5,224 nt of DNA from JAYEJW01 sp034716535 (GTDB taxonomy: Bacteria > Pseudomonadota > Gammaproteobacteria > Chromatiales > Chromatiaceae): NCBI GenBank assembly GCA_034716535.1, contig JAYEJW010000627.1:1-5224 (forward strand), written 5' to 3'. Below the pieces are notes generated by a model, which did no database searches, was not told the origin of the DNA, and was given only the letters and a program-made list of their open reading frames with translations. This document shows positions 1-5,224 of the stretch, in pieces (position 1 is the stretch's first letter; every line of letters begins with the position of its first letter). Both the position numbers and the translations under genes were made by a program.

Positions 1-16
1 CCCCAGAGGAAACAAG

Positions 17-113
17 CCGAATAATGCCGAGCGGACAAGCCCCGCGCGACATGCAACCGGCTGAAAATATTAGAAGTTACTGCATGACCGAGCAGTTACT
101 CGGCATTATTGGG
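17..113. repeat. Nested inverted repeat upstream of the haemoprotein gene
   Basis: AATAATGCCGAG (20-31) and CTCGGCATTATT (99-110) are perfect reverse complements of 12 bp. The match extends outward by 2 more pairs after one mismatch (17-31 with 99-113, 14 of 15). Inside lies CATGCA (50-55) with TGCATG (81-86). A competing hairpin, CCGAG (88-92) with CTCGG (99-103), would use the same right arm. There is no T-run, so this is not a standard intrinsic terminator. It could be a regulatory leader structure, a miniature repeat with 12-bp ends, or the remnant of a mobile element. The repeat itself is certain; the function is unknown. Confidence 0.6.
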
Positions 114-252
114 GACTCCGGATTATGGCTCAATCGCGTCATGGGTCTTACGTTAAATCAGAGCGTTGTCATCGGTCGCCTAGTGTCTTCAGCGCGGAGC
201 GCGACCACGGCCTTCCTGCCGCCAGGGCCGCTGCGGTCCTGCCTCTCTTTGT

Positions 253-258
253 AAAGGG
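253..258 (+). promoter_or_regulatory. Ribosome binding site deciding the 266 start
   Basis: AAAGGG is a Shine-Dalgarno-like sequence separated by 7 nt from ATG 266 and by only 1 nt from ATG 260. The spacing favours 266, giving a protein that begins MIRHRF and runs directly into a hydrophobic segment. This is a spacing argument only; no promoter with convincing -35 and -10 boxes was recognised upstream. Confidence 0.5.
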
Positions 259-265
259 AATGCGA

Positions 266-1375
266 ATGATTCGGCACAGATTCATCGCCGCACTGATCGG
301 GTTTTACCAGCGAATCGTGCTGGCGTTGGTGACCTTCACCGTCACGCTGTTGGTGAGTGCCAACAGCCTCTTCGGCCGGGTTCGGATGTCCCACGAAAAT
401 GGCATCGCCTGTTCGGGCCGGCTGAAGATCACGGACGATCCAAAGTTTCCGCCTCATGAGTTTTTTCAGCCCGGCCGGTCCTTTGGCTGTCGGGTTCGCC
501 GTGCCGCGGCTTCGTTCAAGGACGACGCCAAACTGGTGGTCCGAAGCGCATCGATCAAGTTCCAGGACGATCGCTTCAACTCACCGCTGGATATCCTGAT
601 GAACACCGGCAACGTCCCGCTGTTCTGGAATGCGCGAACGTTTGTCGGCTTTATGGCCAGCTCCATCGCCGGCAAAGGCAAGCATTACGTCAGCTACCTG
701 CGCAAACACCCGCAGGCCGCAGTCGGCGGCGGAGACAGCGTGCGCCGCAATCCAGAATCGTTTGGAAACATGGTCTACCACACCAAGACCGTGTCCGGAT
801 TCATCGGTCAGGACAGCCTGTTCCGCTACGCGCGCTACCGCCTGATTCCGGATCCTTGGAATGGTCATGAATCCGGAACGCCTGATGAGTGGGACCGCAC
901 GCATTCCTGGCTGCAGAATCCCTACCGGGATGAAACACGGAGCCGGAACTATCTCAAGGACGCCACCCGCCGCTTCTTCGACGAGGGCGGCAAGCTCCGC
1001 TACCGGCTCCAGATTCAGTTGCGTGACAAACCGGAATCCGATCCGGACCCACAGTGGCTCAGCAGCGCGGTGCCCTGGGACGAAACCCGTTTTCCCTATG
1101 TCGACGTGGCCGAGGTCGAGTTGGACAAGGCCCTTTCGTACGAAGAGAGCATGCTGACCTGGTTTCATTTGGGCAATCACCCCGAGAGCCTGCCCATCCC
1201 CAAGGCGCGCTCCATCGACGATCCGCATTCCCTCAATCACTTGCGCTTGGCTTCGATCTGGGCACGGCGTGCCCGCCTCTTCTCGTACCGGCTTCGGGGC
1301 ATGCCCAAGGCATTTCCTGACTCCCGCAAGGGCGAAGACTGGGTTGGAATACCGCCGCTGCGCGATCCTCCCTAA
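266..1375 (+). CDS. Catalase-related haemoprotein, coral allene-oxide-synthase-like, with N-terminal membrane segment
   Basis: The 369-aa product resembles the catalase-related family typified by the coral allene oxide synthase domain (cAOS), which acts on fatty acid hydroperoxides. Shared landmarks are RxxHxxG (R40-G46, distal His H43), DDPKFPPHEFF (57-67), PGRSF (69-73), SIKF (96-99), PLDILMNTG (107-115, Asn N113), LFWN (119-122), RLQIQ and the N-x-P-x-SL stretch. S42 sits where cAOS has Thr66, a hydroxyl residue before the distal His. Residues 17-37 are strongly hydrophobic, suggesting a membrane anchor or uncleaved signal not found in cAOS. The aligned proximal Tyr (RVAVY in cAOS) is I331 here (RLASI, 327-331), while R337-LFSY341 nearby looks like a catalase haem-ligand motif. 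Start 266 is chosen because AAAGGG lies 7 nt upstream; ATG 260 is too close, and the frame is open back to ATG 125 without protein-like sequence. No lipoxygenase gene is in the window, so the substrate is unknown. The family call is firm; allene oxide synthase activity is not established. Confidence 0.85.
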   Translation: MIRHRFIAALIGFYQRIVLALVTFTVTLLVSANSLFGRVRMSHENGIACSGRLKITDDPKFPPHEFFQPGRSFGCRVRRAAASFKDDAKLVVRSASIKFQDDRFNSPLDILMNTGNVPLFWNARTFVGFMASSIAGKGKHYVSYLRKHPQAAVGGGDSVRRNPESFGNMVYHTKTVSGFIGQDSLFRYARYRLIPDPWNGHESGTPDEWDRTHSWLQNPYRDETRSRNYLKDATRRFFDEGGKLRYRLQIQLRDKPESDPDPQWLSSAVPWDETRFPYVDVAEVELDKALSYEESMLTWFHLGNHPESLPIPKARSIDDPHSLNHLRLASIWARRARLFSYRLRGMPKAFPDSRKGEDWVGIPPLRDPP

Positions 1376-1384
1376 GTCCGCCGG

Positions 1385-2980
1385 TTACTTCTCCACCCGA
1401 ACGATGACACCGTCCCAATCCGAGGGGACCCCTTTCCGCAGCCATTGGTCGGTCCAGTTCCGGTATTCGCGGGACAGGCGGTCGTCGGGCGCCGCGGCAA
1501 CACATGCAGCGAAACCGCGGGCGGCATCGTCGAAGCGCCGTTCGAAGTAGGCGGCGCTGGCCTCGTTGAACCGCTGCACGAGCGGTCCAAGTACGGCCCG
1601 CTCCCGGAACCCCCTCGCGTCCACGACCTCATGCACCAGGATCGCTTCGCGTCGGCCCTTGACCCGCACGCGGCCGACCACGCGGATCATGAAGGCAAGG
1701 GGGTCTTCTATCTCCGCGCGGACTTGTTCGCTAATCAGAACCGGCGTGTCATAGGCCTTGGTCAGCCCCTCTAACCGGGCGGCGGTATTCACCGTGTCAC
1801 CAATGACAGTGGTGGACATACGCTCTTGGGCGCCGATGGTGCCCAGCAACCCGCTGCCGCTGTGTATGCCGACGCCCATCGCCAGCCGATCGCGCCCTTT
1901 GGCCGCGCGTTCGTCATTGTACTGATGCAGCCGACGCTGCATCGCGATGGCTGCCCGCACGGCACCGTCCGGCCGGTCGATGAACAGGGCCTTAAATCCG
2001 TCGCCGGTAAACTCGTCGACAAACCCGCCCTCGGATCCTAGCGCAGGGGCCATGCGCGCCAGGAAGCCGTTCAACAAGGCAAAGGTGTCGTGAACGCCCA
2101 TGCGCTCGGAAAGTGAGGTGAAGCCCCGCAAATCCGTGAACATAACGGTCACGCGACGATGCACGCCATCCCCGAGACGGACGTCCTCGACCTGTTCGTG
2201 GCCGAGTTGCTCGAGGAAGGGCCGCGGAAGAAAACGCGCGAAGGCCTCCGCCTGCCGGCGCTGGGCCTCGAACAGGCGGGCATTCTCCAGGGATACGGCG
2301 ACCTGGCCGGCGATGGCCTCGACCACGTTTGCATGGATGTCCGAGAACACGCCCGCGGCCAGCTCGTTTTCGAGCAACACCATGCCCAGCAGCCGTCCAT
2401 GGCGCAGCAGTGGCGCGCCGATCACGGAAAGACAGCCGAACCCGGCCACGTAGGGGTCACGGGACAGCCACTCGTGGGTGGTCGCGTTGTCAACCGTGAT
2501 CATCCGTCGGGTACGTGCGACGTAGTCCACGAGGCTCAGCGGCAACCGTTCCGGGTCGATCTCGGGGACGGAGAGAAGGCGTTGAAAACGTCCATGATCG
2601 TCGATCACCGCCGAGGCCAGGGGTCGCAGCACATCGTCCTGAACGAGAAGCGTGGCACGGCGTCCACCGGACTGCACCAACGAGATCTCCAGGACCCGGG
2701 CCACCAACTGATCAATCTGGATGCTCTCGGAGACGGCACGCACCGAGGTCAGAACGGCGTCGAAATCCAGCGCACCGAACTCGGAGCTGGAACCGTCCAC
2801 CGAATGTCTCCGATCCTTGGCGCCCAGCAGCTGCAGCCGAGCCTGGGCACCATGGCGATGCCACAGCAAGTATGCACGTTCCAGCAGCTGGCGCGCCTGG
2901 TCACGGTGCTCCGCCCGACCGTGAACATGCGCCGCCTGCTCGGTCGCCCAGGCCTCGAGGAACCCAGCGTTGTACCCGAG
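1385..2980 (-). CDS. C-terminal fragment: GAF domain plus class III adenylate/guanylate cyclase
   Basis: The open stretch of 531 codons begins just after an in-frame TGA (2981-2983) with LGYNAGFLEAWATEQ, the end of the helical region. Numbering from the TTG at 2869, a GAF domain spans ~36-200 (APLLRHGRLLGMVLLEN, VSLENARLFEAQ), a short linker follows, and a class III cyclase lies at ~238-415. Metal-binding aspartates D246 (FTDLRGFTSLSE) and D290 (FTGDG) and transition-state residues N361 and R365 (VNTAARLE) are present. The position usually occupied by an adenine-selecting Lys (DKFIGD-type) is Glu, E286 (VDEFTGD), so ATP specificity is not assured. The tail (~416-494) has the usual RFNEASAAYFERRFDDA and SDWDGV end. 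The expected role is making cAMP or cGMP under GAF/TPR control. The TTG at 2869 is not a credible start, and the first ATG in frame lies inside the GAF domain. Its stop is 9 nt from that of the convergent haemoprotein gene. Confidence 0.8.
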   Translation of the reverse strand, partial: LGYNAGFLEAWATEQAAHVHGRAEHRDQARQLLERAYLLWHRHGAQARLQLLGAKDRRHSVDGSSSEFGALDFDAVLTSVRAVSESIQIDQLVARVLEISLVQSGGRRATLLVQDDVLRPLASAVIDDHGRFQRLLSVPEIDPERLPLSLVDYVARTRRMITVDNATTHEWLSRDPYVAGFGCLSVIGAPLLRHGRLLGMVLLENELAAGVFSDIHANVVEAIAGQVAVSLENARLFEAQRRQAEAFARFLPRPFLEQLGHEQVEDVRLGDGVHRRVTVMFTDLRGFTSLSERMGVHDTFALLNGFLARMAPALGSEGGFVDEFTGDGFKALFIDRPDGAVRAAIAMQRRLHQYNDERAAKGRDRLAMGVGIHSGSGLLGTIGAQERMSTTVIGDTVNTAARLEGLTKAYDTPVLISEQVRAEIEDPLAFMIRVVGRVRVKGRREAILVHEVVDARGFRERAVLGPLVQRFNEASAAYFERRFDDAARGFAACVAAAPDDRLSREYRNWTDQWLRKGVPSDWDGVIVRVEK

Positions 2981-5087
2981 TCAGGCGCAGGCGCTCTGAC
3001 GGTCCCCCATCGCCGCGCATGAGCTTGCGGCTTAGCGTGATCCCGTAGAGCGCCATGCAGGGCTTCCAGAACGCTTGTCCGAGCGCGCATTCAGCCCGCT
3101 CGTAGAGCAGTGCGAACTGCCGTTCCGCCTCGGGCCAGTCATCGAGAAGAAACGCGAGCCATCCCGCCCCTCCGGACACCGTGGCGATGCCCATCGCGGC
3201 CCCAGGCTCTTCAAGCAGCTCCCCGAGCCTCGCGGGCCAGTCGACCAGGGCGCCCACCGTCTTAGACTCGACCCGCTCGCCGTCCGCCAGATTGGTAACC
3301 GCCTGCATCCAAACCCGTAGCGCGAAGGTCGTCTGCGCCTGGGACGAATCCAGCAGTGCTTGCAGGTGATCCCGGTAGCGCTGTTCGATCCAGTCGAGGG
3401 AGCGGCCCGCGAGCAGATCGGCGTAGTAGGCAACGGTTCCGCAGTAGACGGCGTTCTCCACGTCTCCGGCGTCCATGGCGTGGTCGTAGCAGTCGAGGGT
3501 ATCGGCGGCACACAGACGCAACGGATCCTTGGCGTGGCGAATGAACCCGTGCCAGAGCAGGCCGGTCTTACCGATCAAGTGACGGTCCCCAGTGCGCTCC
3601 AACAAGTCCATGGCCAACTTGCCGAGATCATAGCCCGCGTCCACCGCATCGATCGCATTGGCGATGATCATCCCGAACAAGACATATCCGTAGGCGGACA
3701 ACCCGATGTTGCCTTTGCGCAGCGACAACCGAACCATCTGTCCGGCAATCAGCGGGACCAGTTTCGGGGCGCCCCAATAGGCATTGGTGGCGCACTTCAT
3801 CAAGATCGCAACGGCCGCCTGTGCGCGCAGATCGCTCATTGCCGGCAACGACAGCAGGGATTCGGGGGAGCGGCGAAGCAGCGCCGCGCGGGTGTGCAGA
3901 ATCCCGAGCAACACCCTGATCATGCCGGCCCTGCGCGGTAGGCGAACGCCGAGCTCCTGCTCAAGCACGTCCAAACCGAGCATCGTGGCCTCAACATAGC
4001 GCTGCTGGGCGACCCCGATGCCAATGAGAATGTTGTGAGCCTCGACCCGATGACGCAACTCATCGGTTCGCGCGAGCACCGTCCGGGCCAAATCCGCGGC
4101 CTCGGGGTAGCGCTCGGTGACGTAGCAGGCATCGGCGCCCTCCAGATGGAGGTCCAGGTTAAGGACCGGCTCACGCGCCCAGCCATCCGCCGGCAATAGG
4201 TGTCTACCCATTTCCAGATACCGCACCGACGGCGAGGTGGCCATCGATGCCTTTGCCCGCTGACCGGCAACCAGGCAGACCCGAGCGAAGCGAAGACGCT
4301 CGGCCGGTTCTTCGATCCGCTCCAGCGATTCGGCGAGGTGATCCATCACATCCAAGGCCCGTTGGGACAGAGACTCTGGTGACAACTCGCACATCAGTCC
4401 GCGGGCGATACGCAGGTGTATTGCCGCCCTGTCATCGGGCTCGATGGAGTCGTGGGCGCTTTGCTGCACCCGGTCGTGAAGGAAGGCGTAGCGAGGGTTG
4501 ATGCTCGGTGCACGGCCGCTCTGTTCGGCCAGCGTGGCATCGGTGAACGCCAGCTTGTAGTCGCTGCCAAGCGGCAGCAGCAACCCCCCGGTCAGGGCAT
4601 GCTCAAGGTAAGACGCGACGCTGGCGGCGGACTGATTCGAGATCCGGACGACCCCATGCAGGTCGAAAGCCGCCCCCAGACAGGCGCCGAGCTGCAGCAC
4701 CCGGACGGTGTCGTCTGGCAACTCCCGGATACGGCCACTCATGAATTCGACGACGTTGTCTGTGTAGCTCTGCCGTTCGATGGCAGCCAGATCCCAGCGC
4801 CAACGACCTGACATCTCATCGAATTCGAGCAGGCCTTCGGCGTCCAGCGCGGTCAGGAACTGGCCCACAAAGAACGGGTTGCCCCCGGTTTTGCTGTGTA
4901 CCAGTGCACCGAGCGGGGCCACCGCGTCCTGGTCGAGGTGCGACGTGTCCCCCACGATGGCGTTAACATCTTCCCGACCCAACGGCGGGAGCGAGAGCAT
5001 AGACGGTCGCTTACCGAGCACTTCCAGACGCTTGATGCTTGCGGTCAACGGATGCCCTGCGTCCACCTCGTTGTCCCGGTAGGCCCC
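2901..5087 (-). CDS. N-terminal fragment: AAA/STAND ATPase C-terminal part plus TPR-like helical region
   Basis: This frame carries the downstream half of the ATPase module found in trifunctional kinase/ATPase/sensor proteins. Numbering from the GTG at 5066, the landmarks are LPPLGREDV (26-34), KTGGNPFF (59-66), WRWDL (89-93), TDNVVEFM (102-109), ACLGAAFDL (128-136) and YAFLHDRVQQSA (193-204). Residues ~209-700 are alpha-helical and Ala/Leu-rich, as in the TPR-like solenoid of this family. The Walker A and B motifs are missing, so this piece alone cannot bind ATP in the usual way. The GTG at 5066 is a valine codon inside a conserved motif, not a real start. Family-like sequence ends near 2982; the last ~27 residues, Arg/Gly-rich and ending at TGA 2901-2903, are out-of-frame translation. 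The next fragment continues the protein in the +1 frame. Confidence 0.75.
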   Translation of the reverse strand, partial: GAYRDNEVDAGHPLTASIKRLEVLGKRPSMLSLPPLGREDVNAIVGDTSHLDQDAVAPLGALVHSKTGGNPFFVGQFLTALDAEGLLEFDEMSGRWRWDLAAIERQSYTDNVVEFMSGRIRELPDDTVRVLQLGACLGAAFDLHGVVRISNQSAASVASYLEHALTGGLLLPLGSDYKLAFTDATLAEQSGRAPSINPRYAFLHDRVQQSAHDSIEPDDRAAIHLRIARGLMCELSPESLSQRALDVMDHLAESLERIEEPAERLRFARVCLVAGQRAKASMATSPSVRYLEMGRHLLPADGWAREPVLNLDLHLEGADACYVTERYPEAADLARTVLARTDELRHRVEAHNILIGIGVAQQRYVEATMLGLDVLEQELGVRLPRRAGMIRVLLGILHTRAALLRRSPESLLSLPAMSDLRAQAAVAILMKCATNAYWGAPKLVPLIAGQMVRLSLRKGNIGLSAYGYVLFGMIIANAIDAVDAGYDLGKLAMDLLERTGDRHLIGKTGLLWHGFIRHAKDPLRLCAADTLDCYDHAMDAGDVENAVYCGTVAYYADLLAGRSLDWIEQRYRDHLQALLDSSQAQTTFALRVWMQAVTNLADGERVESKTVGALVDWPARLGELLEEPGAAMGIATVSGGAGWLAFLLDDWPEAERQFALLYERAECALGQAFWKPCMALYGITLSRKLMRGDGGPSERLRLTRVQRWVPRGLGDRAGGACSRSGGAP
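2974..2983 (-). other. Frameshift site joining the AAA/TPR and GAF/cyclase frames
   Basis: Upstream frame codons read E-R-L-R-L-T-R-V-Q-R, while the downstream frame reads stop-L-G-Y-N-A-G-F. Skipping one base (the T at + position 2981) gives E-R-L-R-L-L-G-Y-N-A-G-F, which reads naturally as one helical protein. The TGA of the downstream frame at 2981-2983 fixes the shift at or just after this point. The run of five C at 3003-3007 is nearby but lies upstream of that TGA, so a slip there cannot explain the change. No classical slippery heptamer or prfB-like signal was seen. Confidence 0.7.
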
Positions 5088-5106
5088 TCACACCAATAGA
5101 TCGGAG

Positions 5107-5171
5107 TGTCGCCGTGCTCAGGATGCGAAACGGGACGTCCCAGTCCCCCTTTCGCCTTCCGCTCGGCGACA
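5107..5171. repeat. Three-tier imperfect hairpin (structured element)
   Basis: TGTCGCCG (5107-5114) pairs with CGGCGACA (5164-5171). Inside, GCGAAA (5125-5130) pairs with TTTCGC (5150-5155). Innermost is the perfect palindrome GGGACGTCCC (5132-5141), whose left half GGGAC (5132-5136) can also pair with GTCCC (5144-5148). Three nested stems within 65 nt are more than expected by chance and suggest a structured RNA or DNA element, such as a mobile-element end. The identity is not recognised. Confidence 0.5.
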
Positions 5172-5179
5172 GCCTTTAT

Positions 5180-5204
5180 GCCCCGGTTCGCCCCGCTCCG
5201 GGGC
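5180..5204. repeat. GC-rich hairpin
   Basis: GCCCCGG (5180-5186) and CCGGGGC (5198-5204) form a perfect 7-bp stem around an 11-nt loop. It lies 8 nt beyond the three-tier hairpin, so the two may belong to one structured unit. No T-run follows on either strand, so an intrinsic terminator is not supported. Confidence 0.45.
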
Positions 5205-5224
5205 CACAGCTTCGGCACTTCGCG

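Larger units (their letters stand above)
1..265. other. Upstream non-coding region without a recognisable gene
   Basis: Short frames here (for example 24-254, and the extension 125-265 of the haemoprotein frame) give low-complexity Arg/Ala/Ser-rich translations with no recognisable family. Apart from the inverted repeats at 17-113 and the ribosome binding site at 253-258, nothing specific was seen. No tRNA-like fold or convincing sigma70 promoter was found by eye. Confidence 0.5.
1385..5087 (-). pseudogene. Broken AAA/TPR-GAF-class III cyclase signalling protein (5' truncated and frameshifted)
   Basis: Two open frames on the minus strand together make the C-terminal ~1,230 residues of one multidomain signalling protein: the end of an AAA/STAND ATPase, a long TPR-like helical solenoid, a GAF sensor and an adenylate/guanylate cyclase domain. 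Full-length relatives usually begin with a Ser/Thr protein kinase and a Walker A/B ATPase. Here the family match begins at GAYRDNEV (5087 downward), preceded in frame by TGA (5088-5090), and the Walker B segment normally about 30 residues earlier is absent in all three frames. A second lesion near 2981 shifts the frame: removing one base there would join ERLRL to LGYNAGF and restore continuity. Neither fragment has a credible start codon at its 5' end. A true pseudogene, an insertion with a separate indel, and sequencing or assembly error are all compatible with this. Confidence 0.7.
5088..5224. other. Unassigned sequence upstream of the truncated ATPase gene
   Basis: This stretch should encode the Walker B region of the minus-strand ATPase if the gene were intact, but none of the three minus frames shows it. 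One minus frame is open from the window edge to 5045, and a + frame starting at ATG 5123 is open to the edge (34 codons). Neither product is recognised, and the hairpins above dominate the sequence. In the ATPase frame, the codons just upstream of the TGA read D-L-L-V, which may be a trace of the usual LLVIGAY strand or coincidence. The most likely reading is a mobile-element edge, a rearrangement junction or an assembly join. Confidence 0.4.

Noticed and set aside
125..265. N-terminal extension of the haemoprotein from ATG 125
   Set aside because: The 47 extra residues look like translated non-coding sequence, and a good ribosome binding site precedes ATG 266.
581..1240. Minus strand frame of 219 codons inside the haemoprotein gene
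   Set aside because: It is antisense to a well-supported catalase-related protein, and its own translation matches nothing recognisable.
2870..2983. Independent start for a separate GAF/cyclase gene
   Set aside because: No ATG or GTG with a ribosome binding site was found, and the first codons (LGYNAGFLEAW) look like the interior of a helical domain.
3003..3007. Run of five C as the cause of the frameshift
   Set aside because: The downstream frame contains a TGA at 2981-2983, between this run and the resumed homology, so the shift must occur after it.
2159..3022. Long + strand frame of 287 codons
   Set aside because: It lies antisense to the GAF/cyclase and helical coding region, whose translation matches known families; the + product has no recognisable domain and is a typical high-GC shadow frame.
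3360..3941. Plus strand frame of 193 codons
   Set aside because: It is opposite the TPR-like coding region and shows no family features.
1..5224. CRISPR array, tRNA or rRNA genes
   Set aside because: No regularly spaced direct repeats, cloverleaf-like sequence or rRNA landmarks were seen by eye.

Overview
The window is GC-rich and holds two convergent protein-coding loci: one intact gene on the + strand and one long, damaged gene on the - strand. Both ends carry non-coding-looking sequence with nested inverted repeats. The architectures suggest a proteobacterium (possibly a gammaproteobacterium), because giant kinase/AAA/TPR/GAF/cyclase signalling proteins are common in such genomes. That assignment is an inference from architecture and composition only.

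Positions 1-265 contain no convincing gene. They carry a perfect 12-bp inverted repeat (20-31 / 99-110) with a smaller 6-bp repeat nested inside, then a Shine-Dalgarno-like AAAGGG that selects the start at 266. The + strand gene (266-1375, 369 aa) encodes a catalase-related haemoprotein that resembles coral-type allene oxide synthase along most of its length. It has an added N-terminal hydrophobic segment. The distal haem-pocket residues are present, but the residue aligned with the proximal tyrosine ligand is isoleucine, and a catalase-like RLFSY motif lies ten residues downstream.

On the - strand, 5087 down to 1385 is one broken reading unit: the C-terminal end of a STAND/AAA-type ATPase module, a long TPR-like helical region, a GAF domain and a class III nucleotide cyclase. 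Members of this family normally begin with a Ser/Thr kinase and a Walker A/B ATPase. Here the homology stops abruptly at the conserved GAYRDNEV segment (about 5087), next to an in-frame TGA and sequence that lacks the expected Walker B region. A +1 frameshift near 2981 separates the AAA/TPR part from the GAF/cyclase part. The locus therefore looks like a pseudogene, or a gene hit by a rearrangement and an indel or sequencing error.

Positions 5091-5224 form two consecutive GC-rich hairpin-forming blocks of unknown identity. They could be the edge of an inserted element, a structured RNA, or an assembly junction. The stop codons of the two convergent loci are only 9 bases apart, and no terminator is visible between them. 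No functional link between the peroxide/lipid-type haemoprotein and the cyclase protein can be shown from the sequence.
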